A stretch of 32,127 bases of DNA from Bacteroidaceae bacterium (GCA_017520935.1 JAFXEF010000047.1:1-32127); one strand, 5' to 3'; shown: positions 1-8,171, counted from the first letter of the stretch. The notes: a model not told the origin generated them from the sequence alone. Translations and numbers: made by a program.

Positions 1-405
1 CCAACTTTTTTTGAAAGAAATTTTAAGAAAAATCACAAAATACTGATTATCAACACTAACATCAAGAACCAAGATTTGAGCTTTTTGCAGAATTTGCCAT
101 ATTTATGTTACAAAACATGTTCCTGAAGCGAAAAGGACGGATATGGATAGGACAAGTTACACGCACCACAACACACCGCTTTCTTACACACACAGCACAT
201 TGCATATATGCACTCATACATCCATATATATAATAGGAGACAAGAGATGAACTCGTCCAAACAGCTTCTAAGAATACGTACAATCACCTACTATAGTTTA
301 AAAGGAGACGAGAGGAACCAAGCTCCTCTCGTCTTTATCGTTCGTTTTATACCCTTGCCGGCTGAGGAGGGGCGCATGCCTGCCGCAACCCAAGGGTGAG
401 AACAG
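1..405. other. Non-coding region at window edge
   Basis: No convincing gene lies here. Two small ORFs (62-283 minus, 208-399 plus) have no recognisable protein character and overlap low-complexity CA/TA-rich sequence around 165-235. The supported content is a strong hairpin at 303-338 and a weaker long-range inverted repeat, ACCCTTG at 351-357 with CAAGGGT at 391-397, just past the arabinofuranosidase stop codon. The rest shows nothing I can name. Confidence 0.6.
303..338 (-). terminator. Rho-independent terminator, probably bidirectional
   Basis: A perfect 11-bp stem, AGACGAGAGGA (306-316) with TCCTCTCGTCT (324-334), closes a 7-nt loop. A-rich sequence on the left and T residues on the right allow termination on both strands. 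It lies about 70 nt past the stop of the minus-strand arabinofuranosidase gene and probably ends that transcript. Confidence 0.75.
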
Positions 406-2394
406 CTACTTGCGACCCTCTACCTTGAAGCGGTACATCGCAAAGGTCTTGGCCGGCACGTTAGCCACATCAAGCGCAACGTCTTCGGCAGCCATTACCT
501 GAGGCACAATGGCAGTGGGGTTGTCGAGGGTATTGTCTGCATATAGATCATCAGAGTGGTAGGTGGTGATATCTACCAACTGAGGCTTCTGACTCTTCTT
601 GAGACCAGTGAAGGTGAGCTTCACATCCTGCGGCTGATCCGAAACGTTGATAACCTTCACAATCACCTCATGCTTATTGGCATCCCATACGGCACTGGCG
701 AAGAGACCATCCTGACCTTCATTGCCCGCAAGAGCCACACCCTTCTCTGTTGCTTTCAGCACGTGGGTACCGGTATTGTGGGCATACATCTGCTGCACGT
801 AGTATGAGCAAGAGCGTACTGAGCGGAGGTTATCGTACCAAATAAGGTCAGGACGCCACTGCCAGCCGTCAACGTGGGCGAAGAGGGGGGCGTAGGTAGC
901 CATGTGCACGATGTCGGCATTGCGCTCGAGGTTGGTCATGAAGGCTGCTTCGAGGAGCGAAGCGTTAAAATGGTTCCACTTGCGGCCGTTGGCACCGTGG
1001 CATGCATACTCACCTGCAAACACCTTGGGACCTTTGCGGTCGTAGTTATCATAGCGGTTGCCCTGACTGAGGAACCAGTTCTCGGGACGGTAGAAGTGCT
1101 CGTCAACAAGGTCTACCTTGATGCGCTTCATCTCGGGCCACAGGTAGTCGAAGTCACGGCCCTCGGAGTTGGGACCCGACGAACCGATAATCTCAATCTC
1201 GGGATGAGCCTTGCGCAGACGCTCCACAAACTTCTCAAGGCGTACTACGTACTCAGAGCCCCACTGCTCGTTACCTATACCGATATACTTCATATTGAAG
1301 GGTTCGGGGTGACCCATCTGGGCGCGAATCTTACCATACTCTGTGGTGGTGTCGCCATTGGCAAACTCGATGAGGTCAAGAGCATCCTGGATATAGGGGT
1401 CGAGGTCATCAACTGCCACATGGGCGTGCTCACCATTGTTCTGATACTGACAAGAGAGGCCTACATTGAGCACGGGCAGAGGCTCAGCACCAATCTCCTC
1501 AGAGAGGAGGAAGTATTCATAGAAGCCGAGACCATAGGTCTGGAAATAGTCGGGGAAGAAACGGTGGCGGAAGGTGTAGTGCCAGCGGTTCTCATTGAGC
1601 GGACGGTTCTCTACGGGACCGAGCGTGTTCTTCCAGTTGTAGCGTGTGTCAAGGTCGGTACCCTCAACAATACAGCCACCGGGGAAACGGAAGCAACCGG
1701 GTTTCATATCGGCCAATGCCTCCATGAGGTCCTTACGCAAACCGCCCTTACGACCCTTCCATGTATCAACCGGGAAGAGTGAGATGTGCTCGAGGTCTAC
1801 GGCATTGTTGCCCAAGAGGAAGATACGGAGCTGTGCCTTAGGCTCAGTCATGGGCGACTTCACGACAATCTCGTACTGCTTCCACTCATCACCTGCAATG
1901 TTAATCTCACGGCTGAGGAAGTCTTGCCCCTCACGGTTGGTGACGGGCTGGGCCAGTTCCATGCGGATGCGGGCATTCTGTTTCCCTTCGGGAACACGGG
2001 CATAGAAGGTGAAGCGGTACTCCTTATCCTTCTCCACACCGATGCCGAAGAAGCCTTCATTGAGAAGGGCTGTCCACTTGTGACCATGGCCTGAGCTCTT
2101 CAGACGCACATAGTTGGGGTTACGGTCGAAGGGGCCGTCGTTCCTTACCTCCACATTGCCGGCAACCTGCCAGCCCGTGAAGGCGTAAGGAAAGTCGAAA
2201 GAGCGGTTCTTCACCAACTCGGCATACAGACCGCCATCGGCAGCGTAGTTGATGTCTTCGATAAACAAACCGTACATAGTCTTCTGAATGGGTGCACCAT
2301 TCTTCTTCATTTCAACGGTGAGCTCATGGTTCTGAGCGGTTACCGAGAGGGCAAGCGCCGAAGCGGCGAATGCGGTCAAGATTGTTTTTTTCAT
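406..2394 (-). CDS. Exported alpha-L-arabinofuranosidase, GH51 family
   Basis: This 662-residue protein probably releases terminal arabinofuranosyl residues from arabinan, arabinoxylan or arabinogalactan fragments. A signal peptide is clear at residues 1-20 (MKKTILTAFAASALALSVTA, then QN), so it acts in the periplasm or at the cell surface. An N-terminal carbohydrate-binding-like beta domain precedes the barrel. Family retaining-enzyme signatures are visible: GIGNEQWGSEY near residue 373 carries the expected acid/base Glu, and VFAGEYACHG near residue 460 the nucleophile Glu. Length fits the longer Bacteroidota GH51 enzymes. It is transcribed alone, divergently from rfbA, from a good Bacteroidota promoter at 2439-2469. 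No SusC/SusD genes lie beside it, so it is not visibly part of a polysaccharide utilization locus. Exact substrate is inference. Confidence 0.93.
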   Translation of the reverse strand: MKKTILTAFAASALALSVTAQNHELTVEMKKNGAPIQKTMYGLFIEDINYAADGGLYAELVKNRSFDFPYAFTGWQVAGNVEVRNDGPFDRNPNYVRLKSSGHGHKWTALLNEGFFGIGVEKDKEYRFTFYARVPEGKQNARIRMELAQPVTNREGQDFLSREINIAGDEWKQYEIVVKSPMTEPKAQLRIFLLGNNAVDLEHISLFPVDTWKGRKGGLRKDLMEALADMKPGCFRFPGGCIVEGTDLDTRYNWKNTLGPVENRPLNENRWHYTFRHRFFPDYFQTYGLGFYEYFLLSEEIGAEPLPVLNVGLSCQYQNNGEHAHVAVDDLDPYIQDALDLIEFANGDTTTEYGKIRAQMGHPEPFNMKYIGIGNEQWGSEYVVRLEKFVERLRKAHPEIEIIGSSGPNSEGRDFDYLWPEMKRIKVDLVDEHFYRPENWFLSQGNRYDNYDRKGPKVFAGEYACHGANGRKWNHFNASLLEAAFMTNLERNADIVHMATYAPLFAHVDGWQWRPDLIWYDNLRSVRSCSYYVQQMYAHNTGTHVLKATEKGVALAGNEGQDGLFASAVWDANKHEVIVKVINVSDQPQDVKLTFTGLKKSQKPQLVDITTYHSDDLYADNTLDNPTAIVPQVMAAEDVALDVANVPAKTFAMYRFKVEGRK

Positions 2395-2438
2395 GCTTGC
2401 ATTTTTATAGTATCATAGGGAATTACAAATATCGGTTG

Positions 2439-2469
2439 CAAACTTACGCATTATTATCTAAAAAAACAA
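2439..2469 (-). promoter_or_regulatory. Bacteroidota promoter of the arabinofuranosidase gene
   Basis: On the minus strand, TTG (2469-2467), a 20-bp spacer and TAAGTTTG (2446-2439) match the Bacteroidota consensus TTG-N19/20-TAnnTTTG. The predicted transcript would have a leader of about 40 nt before the ATG at 2394. Confidence 0.75.
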
Positions 2470-2497
2470 CACAAAACACGACAAGCAGACAGAATAC

Positions 2498-2528
2498 TTG
2501 GAAAATCCAAAACTTTGTCGTTTCTTTG
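2498..2528 (+). promoter_or_regulatory. Probable promoter of rfbA
   Basis: TTG at 2498-2500 is followed after exactly 20 bp by TTTCTTTG at 2521-2528, an imperfect version of the Bacteroidota TAnnTTTG box. Its position, 23 bp before the rfbA ATG, suits a short leader. Confidence 0.5.
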
Positions 2529-2551
2529 TGGTGAAATAGAATTCATGCCGT

Positions 2552-3418
2552 ATGAAAGGAATCATTCTTGCTGGAGGCACCGCTACACGCCTCTATCCGT
2601 TATCCCAAGCCATCAGCAAACAGATAATGCCGGTATATGACAAGCCGATGATATACTATCCCTTGTCAACCCTGATGCTTGCAGGCATACGCGAAGTGCT
2701 CATCATCAGCACGCCAAGAGACCTGCCGATGTTCCGCGAGCTGCTGGGTACTGGCAAGCAGTTGGGCATGCGTCTTGAATACAAGGTGCAGGAGGTGGCC
2801 AACGGATTGGCACAAGCCTTCGTGCTGGGTGCCGACTTCCTTGACAGTGGTCCCGGATGCCTGATATTGGGCGACAACCTTTTCTACGGACAAGGCTTCA
2901 GCGCTATGCTCAAGCGTGCCGCTGCCACCAAGGAGGGTGCCTGCATCTTCGGCTATTATGTGAAAGATCCGCGCGCCTATGGTGTAGCCGAGTTTGACGA
3001 AACGGGCAAGGTCATCACCCTGGAGGAGAAGCCTGCCATCCCCAAGAGTAACTACGCCGTACCGGGACTCTATTTCTACGACAGTACCGTCACCGAGAAG
3101 GCTCTCGCACTGAAGCCCTCGGCACGCGGCGAATATGAAATTACTGACCTTAACCGCCTGTACCTCGAAGAGGGGAGGCTCCGCATGGAACTCTTCGGAC
3201 GCGGATTCGCCTGGCTCGACACGGGCAACTGCGACAGCCTGCTCGAAGCATCAAACTTCGTGGCCACCATACAGAACCGCCAAGGATTCTATGTGAGCTG
3301 TATCGAAGAGATCGCTTGGCGCAATGGGTGGATTGACAGCAACCAGCTTGCCGTCCTCGGCAAACAGCAAGAAAAGACCGCCTATGGCCAGTATCTGCTT
3401 GACCTGGCAGCAATGTGA
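2552..3418 (+). CDS. rfbA: Glucose-1-phosphate thymidylyltransferase
   Basis: RfbA/RmlA joins dTTP and glucose-1-phosphate to make dTDP-glucose, the first step to dTDP-rhamnose and other deoxysugars of surface polysaccharides. The protein has 288 residues, the normal length. The N-terminus MKGIILAGGTATRLYPLS is the nucleotide-binding signature; the second half of the usual GGSGTR loop reads GGTATR. Further family marks are KPMIYYPLSTLMLAGI, GDNLFYG (metal-binding Asp) and LEEKP. The ATG at 2552 gives a full-length N-terminus. rfbB follows after 43 nt, so the two are probably one operon. rfbC and rfbD, often adjacent in Bacteroidota, are not in this window. Confidence 0.96.
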   Translation: MKGIILAGGTATRLYPLSQAISKQIMPVYDKPMIYYPLSTLMLAGIREVLIISTPRDLPMFRELLGTGKQLGMRLEYKVQEVANGLAQAFVLGADFLDSGPGCLILGDNLFYGQGFSAMLKRAAATKEGACIFGYYVKDPRAYGVAEFDETGKVITLEEKPAIPKSNYAVPGLYFYDSTVTEKALALKPSARGEYEITDLNRLYLEEGRLRMELFGRGFAWLDTGNCDSLLEASNFVATIQNRQGFYVSCIEEIAWRNGWIDSNQLAVLGKQQEKTAYGQYLLDLAAM

Positions 3419-3461
3419 CGGACGAAGACATTCCTTAGTTTTAACCTTTAATTTTCAATTA

Positions 3462-4601
3462 ATGAGAATCTACTTAGTTACAGGTGCCGCCGGGTTCATT
3501 GGTGCCAACTATATCAAATATTTGTTGAAGAACTACGAAGATGTAAAGATTGTCATACTGGATTTGTTGACCTATGCAGGCAATTTGGGAACCATAGCCA
3601 AGGATATCGACAATGACCGCTGCACCTTCCACCGTGGCAACATCGGTGACAGAGCGTTTGTTGACAGCCTTTTTGCACAATATAAGTTTGATATCGTGGT
3701 CAACTTTGCCGCTGAGAGTCATGTAGATCGCAGCATCGAGAACCCACAGCTCTTCCTTGAAACCAATATTCTGGGAACACAAAACATCCTCGATGCCGCA
3801 CGCAAGGCATGGGTGACCGGCAAGGACGAACAAGGATACCCCACTTGGCGTGAAGGAGTACGCTATCATCAAGTATCGACAGATGAGGTATACGGAAGTT
3901 TGGGTGCCGAGGGCTACTTCACAGAAGAGACACCCTTGTGCCCCCACAGCCCCTACAGCGCCTCTAAGACCAGTGCCGACCTCTTCGTGATGGCCTACCA
4001 CGACACCTTCCACATGCCCGTGACCATCACCCGTTGCTCAAACAACTACGGCCCCTACCACTTCCCCGAGAAGCTCATCCCACTCATCATCAAGAATATC
4101 CTCGAAGGCAAGAAGCTCCCCGTATATGGCGATGGTTCCAACGTGCGCGACTGGCTCTACGTAGAGGATCACTGCAAGGCCATCGAGATGGTCGTACGCA
4201 GAGGCCGTCCAGGACAAGTATATAACGTAGGCGGGCACAATGAGAAAACCAATATCGACATCGTGCGCCTCACCATCAGCACCATACACCGCCTCATGAC
4301 AGAACAGCCCGAATACCGCAAGGTGCTGAAGAAGGTCGTGAAGGGTGAAGATGGACTTCCCACGATAGACTGGATCAATGACGAGCTCATCACTTTCGTC
4401 AAGGACCGCCTCGGGCACGACCAGCGCTATGCCATCGATCCCACAAAAATCAAGGAGGAACTGGGATGGTATCCCGAAACCTGCTTCGAAGTAGGCATTG
4501 TGAAGACCATCGAGTGGTACCTCAACCACCAGGAATGGGTCGAGGAGGTCACTAACGGCGATTATCAGCACTACTACGAACGCATGTATTCAGAGCGATA
4601 A
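3462..4601 (+). CDS. rfbB: dTDP-glucose 4,6-dehydratase
   Basis: RfbB/RmlB converts dTDP-glucose to dTDP-4-keto-6-deoxyglucose using bound NAD. I chose the ATG at 3462, giving 379 residues that begin MRIYLVTGAAGFIGANY, because this places the GxxGxxG Rossmann motif at the N-terminus as in the family. A longer in-frame start at 3324 would overlap rfbA and add unrelated sequence. Visible active-site elements are STDEVYG (Thr, Asp, Glu triad), YSASK (catalytic Tyr and Lys of the short-chain dehydrogenase fold) and NNYGPYHFPEKLIPL. The segment AWVTGKDEQGYPTWREG, before the triad, is a modest insertion relative to enterobacterial RmlB. It is probably co-transcribed with rfbA. Confidence 0.95.
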   Translation: MRIYLVTGAAGFIGANYIKYLLKNYEDVKIVILDLLTYAGNLGTIAKDIDNDRCTFHRGNIGDRAFVDSLFAQYKFDIVVNFAAESHVDRSIENPQLFLETNILGTQNILDAARKAWVTGKDEQGYPTWREGVRYHQVSTDEVYGSLGAEGYFTEETPLCPHSPYSASKTSADLFVMAYHDTFHMPVTITRCSNNYGPYHFPEKLIPLIIKNILEGKKLPVYGDGSNVRDWLYVEDHCKAIEMVVRRGRPGQVYNVGGHNEKTNIDIVRLTISTIHRLMTEQPEYRKVLKKVVKGEDGLPTIDWINDELITFVKDRLGHDQRYAIDPTKIKEELGWYPETCFEVGIVKTIEWYLNHQEWVEEVTNGDYQHYYERMYSER

Positions 4602-4655
4602 CTCCAGCACAAACACCCCAAAAACAATACACTCACCATTATTAATATCACAATT

Positions 4656-5858
4656 ATGACAAAACGCTTTTTATCTATCGCACTCGCAGGTTTAGCAACC
4701 TTCGGTGCTTTCGCACAAGATGCGAAGAATGACGAGGGTTTCGTATTCACCACCGTGAAGGAGAACCCCATCACCTCAATCAAGAACCAGAACCGTGCCG
4801 GTACATGCTGGTGCTACTCTACCCTCTCGTTCCTCGAAGCCGAGTTGCTCCGCATGGGTAAGGGCGAGTATGACTTCTCAGAGATGTACATCGTACACAA
4901 CACCTATCTCGACCGTGCCGACAAGGCAGTACGCACCCACGGCGACATCTCCTTCTCACAGGGAGGTTCGTTCTACGACGTGCTTTACGGCATGAAGACT
5001 TTCGGTCTCGTACCCGAATCTGAGATGCGTCCCGGCGTAATGTACGGTGACACACTGAGCAACCACACCGAGCTCTCAGCCGTGAGCGATGCTGTAGTAG
5101 CTGCTATCGCCAAAGGCAATCATCGTAGTCTGCAGACCGACGAGAACGGCACTCCGCTGTGGAAGAAGACTATCGAGGCTATCCATGACATCTACCTCGG
5201 CGTACGTCCCGAAACATTCACCGTAGACGGCAAGGAGTATACCCCGAAGTCATACTATGAGTCTACCGGACTTAATGCCGACGACTACGTGTCACTCACC
5301 TCTTACACACACCACCCCTTCTACGAGTCGTTCGTCCTTGAGATTCAGGACAACTGGCGTTGGGCACAGTCATACAACCTCCCCATCGACGAACTGATGG
5401 AGGTGTTTGACAATGCCATCATGGAGGGCTACACCATTGCATGGGGTAGCGACGTGAGCGAGGCAGGCTTCACCCGCAACGGTGTAGCTGTAATGCCCGA
5501 TGCCGAGAAGGCTCAGGAGCTCAGCGGTTCAGACATGGCACACTGGCTCAAGCTCTCTCCCGCCGAGAAGAAGCTCAACGACAAACCCCAGCCCCAGAAA
5601 TGGTGCACACAGGAGGAACGTCAGATTGCTTACGACAATTGGGAGACCACAGACGACCACGGCATGGTAATCTACGGTATCGCCAAGGACCAGATGGGCA
5701 ACGAGTATTATATGGTAAAGAACTCTTGGGGTGAGAGCGGCACCTACAAAGGCATCTGGTATGCTTCAAAGGCATTTGCCCGCTACAAGACCATGAACAT
5801 CGTGGTACACAAGGACGCTGTGCCCAAGGCTATCCGTAAGAAGCTCGGCATCAAGTAA
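4656..5858 (+). CDS. Exported C1-family cysteine peptidase (aminopeptidase C / bleomycin hydrolase type)
   Basis: A 400-residue papain-fold peptidase. The catalytic Cys lies in NRAGTCWCYSTLSFLE (Cys near residue 51), the His in TTDDHGMVIYG (near residue 335) and the Asn in VKNSWGE (near residue 357). Order and spacing match peptidase family C1B, the PepC/bleomycin hydrolase group. Unlike classical cytosolic PepC it starts with a signal peptide, MTKRFLSIALAGLATFGAFA followed by Q, so it probably acts in the periplasm or outer envelope. The C-terminus ends IRKKLGIK; whether the C-terminal residue self-processes, as in bleomycin hydrolase, cannot be told. It follows rfbB by 54 nt without an obvious promoter and is followed by a strong terminator at 5884-5914, so read-through from rfbAB is possible. 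Confidence 0.9.
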   Translation: MTKRFLSIALAGLATFGAFAQDAKNDEGFVFTTVKENPITSIKNQNRAGTCWCYSTLSFLEAELLRMGKGEYDFSEMYIVHNTYLDRADKAVRTHGDISFSQGGSFYDVLYGMKTFGLVPESEMRPGVMYGDTLSNHTELSAVSDAVVAAIAKGNHRSLQTDENGTPLWKKTIEAIHDIYLGVRPETFTVDGKEYTPKSYYESTGLNADDYVSLTSYTHHPFYESFVLEIQDNWRWAQSYNLPIDELMEVFDNAIMEGYTIAWGSDVSEAGFTRNGVAVMPDAEKAQELSGSDMAHWLKLSPAEKKLNDKPQPQKWCTQEERQIAYDNWETTDDHGMVIYGIAKDQMGNEYYMVKNSWGESGTYKGIWYASKAFARYKTMNIVVHKDAVPKAIRKKLGIK

Positions 5859-5883
5859 CACACATCGCACGATACCATAAAGG

Positions 5884-5914
5884 AAGGAGGAGAACAACTG
5901 TTTTCCTCCTTTTT
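5884..5914 (+). terminator. Rho-independent terminator after the C1 peptidase gene
   Basis: Stem AAGGAGGAGAAC (5884-5895) pairs with GTTTTCCTCCTT (5900-5911), with one G-U pair and a 4-nt loop, followed by more T residues. It sits 25 nt after the stop codon at 5858. Confidence 0.8.
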
Positions 5915-5959
5915 AATTGCCCCTTATCCCCCACATGCAGAAACTCCGATGAATAGATT

Positions 5960-6047
5960 GTATCACTGCAATGAGACGGTAGTATTACTATTGTGATAAA
6001 ATCGTATCACTTAAGTAATCAAACTGTATCACTCAAGTAAAATATTC
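5960..6047 (+). repeat. Array of four GTATCACT motifs with exact 22-bp period
   Basis: GTATCACT occurs at 5960, 6004 and 6026, and the one-base variant GTATTACT at 5982; all four starts are exactly 22 bp apart. The last two copies share a longer match, GTATCACT followed by TAAGTAA or CAAGTAA. An inverted copy, GTGATA at 5993-5998, pairs with TATCAC at 6005-6010. Direct repeats two helical turns apart are typical of operators bound on one DNA face, for example by LytTR-type regulators. The regulator and target are not known. Confidence 0.7.
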
Positions 6048-6184
6048 CAAACATTTGTGTCCTTTCATGAAAAGCACCTATCGTCATCGTATCGACCGAC
6101 CTCACAGCGGATTATAGAACAAACAGGATTTCATAGTATAAGTCACTTAACGTTTACCAGACATGATACTTCTGCAAATACTTC

Positions 6185-6215
6185 TTTGCTGAATGATGTT
6201 TTATTCGTAAATTTG
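6185..6215 (+). promoter_or_regulatory. Bacteroidota promoter of trmB
   Basis: TTTG at 6185-6188, a 19-bp spacer and TAAATTTG at 6208-6215 form a textbook Bacteroidota sigma-ABfr promoter. The predicted start of transcription is about 20 nt before the trmB ATG at 6241. Confidence 0.85.
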
Positions 6216-6240
6216 CGGAGAAAATAAAATAGCCTAAAAA

Positions 6241-7011
6241 ATGGGAAAAGGAAAATTGGCAAAGTTCGCTGACATGGCATCGTATCCGCATGTGTTTGAG
6301 TACCCTCACTCGGTAGCCGAGCAGGTGCCCTTCGAGATGAGGAGACACTGGCACGAGCAATTCTTCAAGAATGACAACCCTATCGTGCTGGAGTTGGGAT
6401 GTGGACGTGGTGAGTATACCGTAGGATTGGGACGTATGTATCCCGAAAAGAACTTTATCGGAGTAGATATCAAGGGGGCACGTATGTGGACGGGAGCAAC
6501 AGACTCGCTCCGTGAAGAAATGAGCAATGTGGCTTTCTTGCGCACGAACATCGAGATTATTGACCGCTTCTTCGGTCCCGGCGAGGTGGACGAGATATGG
6601 ATTACCTTCCCCGACCCGCAGATGAAAAAGGTGACCAAGCGCCTCACCTCTACGGCCTTTCTCCAACGCTATGCCTCATTCCTCAAGCCTGATGGAATCA
6701 TACACCTCAAGACCGACAGCAACTTCCTCTACACCTATACTGATGCGCTGGTGAAAGTCAATGACCTACCTGTAGAGGTGAATAGCACTGACATCTATGG
6801 CAGCAGCGAAGAATTCAGAATCCAGAATTCAGAATTAGACATCCGCACCTATTACGAGCAGCAGTGGCTCGACCGCGGCTTAACAATCAAGTATCTCAAG
6901 TTCCACCTTCTCCAAGGCACAACATTACAGGAACCTGATATCGAGATAGAGCTCGATGACTACCGCAGCTATAACCGTAGCAAACGGAGCGGACTACAAA
7001 CAAGTCGGTAA
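6241..7011 (+). CDS. trmB: tRNA (guanine-N7-)-methyltransferase
   Basis: TrmB methylates N7 of G46 in the variable loop of tRNA using S-adenosylmethionine. The 256-residue protein shows the family SAM-binding loop [14 protein letters not shown], the acidic end of strand 2 in [12 protein letters not shown], and the TrmB signature [16 protein letters not shown] followed by the C-terminal substrate region. Near residues 190-200 it contains [11 protein letters not shown], encoded by an AATTCAGAA repeat (6811-6839) that looks like Bacteroidales intergenic filler that entered the frame. The stop codon lies inside another short repeat (7009-7038). It appears to lead an operon with the Mrp-type ATPase and a methyltransferase. 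Confidence 0.94.
   Translation: MGKGKLAKFADMASYPHVFEYPHSVAEQVPFEMRRHWHEQFFKNDNPIVLELGCGRGEYTVGLGRMYPEKNFIGVDIKGARMWTGATDSLREEMSNVAFLRTNIEIIDRFFGPGEVDEIWITFPDPQMKKVTKRLTSTAFLQRYASFLKPDGIIHLKTDSNFLYTYTDALVKVNDLPVEVNSTDIYGSSEEFRIQNSELDIRTYYEQQWLDRGLTIKYLKFHLLQGTTLQEPDIEIELDDYRSYNRSKRSGLQTSR
6811..6839 (+). repeat. In-frame AATTCAGAA repeat inside trmB
   Basis: GAATTCAGAA, TCCAGAATTC and AGAATTAGA follow each other, an imperfect threefold repeat of about 10 bp. The sequence is of a type common between Bacteroidales genes, but here it is translated as part of trmB. Confidence 0.6.
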
Positions 7012-7038
7012 ATGGTAAATCAATCGTAAATGGTAAAT
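7009..7038 (+). repeat. Direct repeat TAAATGGTAAAT at the end of trmB
   Basis: The 12-mer TAAATGGTAAAT occurs at 7009-7020 and again at 7027-7038. The first copy supplies the trmB stop codon TAA. It is low-complexity filler of a kind often seen between Bacteroidales genes. Confidence 0.6.
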
Positions 7039-7049
7039 TGTAACCCCCA

Positions 7050-8159
7050 ATGACTTTATATCCTAAGCTTATCCTTGATGCGTTGGCCACCGTACGCTAC
7101 CCTGGCACGGGTAAAAATCTGGTGGAGGCAGAGATGGTGGAGGACAACCTCCGTATCGACGGACAAAAGGTATCGTTCTCCCTTATCTTCGAGAAACCCA
7201 CCGACCCCTTCATGAAGTCCATCCTCAAAAGTGCTGAAGCAGCTATCAAACTCGCAGCTGGTGCCGAGGTAGAGGTCAATATCTCCGTAAAAACCATACA
7301 GCAGGCACGCCCCGAAGTAGAGAAACTTCTGCCGCAGGTAAAGAACATCATTGCCGTATCGAGTGGCAAGGGCGGTGTAGGCAAGAGCACCATAGCGGCC
7401 AATCTCGCTGTAGCATTAGCCAAGTTGGGCTATAAGGTGGGACTGCTCGATGCCGACATCTTCGGTCCGTCTATCCCCAAGATGTTCCAAGTAGAGGACG
7501 CGCGTCCCTATGCCGAGCGAATCGACGGGCGCGACCTCATCATCCCCATCGAGAGCTATGGTGTCAAGGTACTCTCGATAGGTTTCTTCGTAGCCCCTAA
7601 CCAAGCCACCATCTGGCGTGGAGGCATGGCGAGCAACGCGCTCAAGCAACTCATCGGCGATGCCGCGTGGGGTGACCTCGACTACTTCCTCATCGACCTG
7701 CCGCCTGGCACAAGCGACATACACCTCACCACTTTCCAAACCGTGGCTATCACAGGGGCTGTCATCGTGAGCACTCCGCAAGAGGTAGCTCTGGCCGATG
7801 CACGCAAGGGCATCGACATGTTCACCAACGACAAGGTGAATGTCCCCATCCTCGGACTGGTAGAGAACATGGCATGGTTCACCCCTGCCGAACTACCCGA
7901 CAACAGGTATTATATCTTTGGCCGCGAGGGCTGCAAGCGCTTGGCCGAAGAGATGGGAGTACCTCTGTTAGGGCAGATACCTGTGGTGCAAAGCATCTGC
8001 GAGGGTGGCGACCACGGACATCCCGTAGCGCTGAACGATGACACGATGACAGGGGCGGCTTTCCGGGAACTGGCCGAGGCCGTAGTGCGTCAGGTTGCTG
8101 TGCGCAATGCCACCCAAGAGGCTACCCACATCGTGAAAACCAAGCAAAACAGCAACTAA
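7050..8159 (+). CDS. Mrp/NBP35-family P-loop ATPase, putative iron-sulfur carrier
   Basis: This 369-residue cytosolic protein has an N-terminal MIP18/DUF59-type domain (about residues 1-90) and then a deviant Walker A ATPase domain starting at IIAVSSGKGGVGKSTIAANL, with switch regions LLDADIFGPSIPKMF and YFLIDLPPGTSD. Members of this family (Mrp, ApbC, NBP35) carry and transfer iron-sulfur clusters. The CxxC usually found after ENM in cluster-binding members is absent: the sequence reads ENMAWFTPAELPDNRYYIFG, with a single Cys a little later in REGCKRL. I believe this replacement is seen in other Bacteroidota homologs. It lies 38 nt after trmB and 12 nt before the next gene, suggesting one operon. 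Confidence 0.92.
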   Translation: MTLYPKLILDALATVRYPGTGKNLVEAEMVEDNLRIDGQKVSFSLIFEKPTDPFMKSILKSAEAAIKLAAGAEVEVNISVKTIQQARPEVEKLLPQVKNIIAVSSGKGGVGKSTIAANLAVALAKLGYKVGLLDADIFGPSIPKMFQVEDARPYAERIDGRDLIIPIESYGVKVLSIGFFVAPNQATIWRGGMASNALKQLIGDAAWGDLDYFLIDLPPGTSDIHLTTFQTVAITGAVIVSTPQEVALADARKGIDMFTNDKVNVPILGLVENMAWFTPAELPDNRYYIFGREGCKRLAEEMGVPLLGQIPVVQSICEGGDHGHPVALNDDTMTGAAFRELAEAVVRQVAVRNATQEATHIVKTKQNSN

Positions 8160-8171
8160 AACGGATGTGCC

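Larger units (their letters stand above)
5859..6240. other. Non-coding region with phased repeats
   Basis: This 382-bp gap holds the peptidase terminator (5884-5914), a four-copy 22-bp-period array (5960-6047), a small palindrome TTTCATGAAA (6063-6072) and the trmB promoter (6185-6215). No ORF here looks like a gene. Confidence 0.7.

Noticed and set aside
165..235. CA/TA-rich stretch as a microsatellite or phase-variable tract
   Set aside because: It is not a regular repeat, and no gene start lies where slippage could switch expression.
208..399. Small ORF before the arabinofuranosidase gene
   Set aside because: It runs through the terminator hairpin and low-complexity sequence, with no ribosome-binding or protein family support.
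874..1782. 302-residue plus-strand ORF inside the arabinofuranosidase gene
   Set aside because: It is antisense to a well-supported GH51 gene and has no recognizable domain; GC-rich codons leave the opposite frame open.
3324..3461. Longer N-terminus for rfbB from 3324
   Set aside because: The added residues are out-of-frame rfbA sequence; the Rossmann motif starts at MRIYLVTGAAGFIG from 3462.
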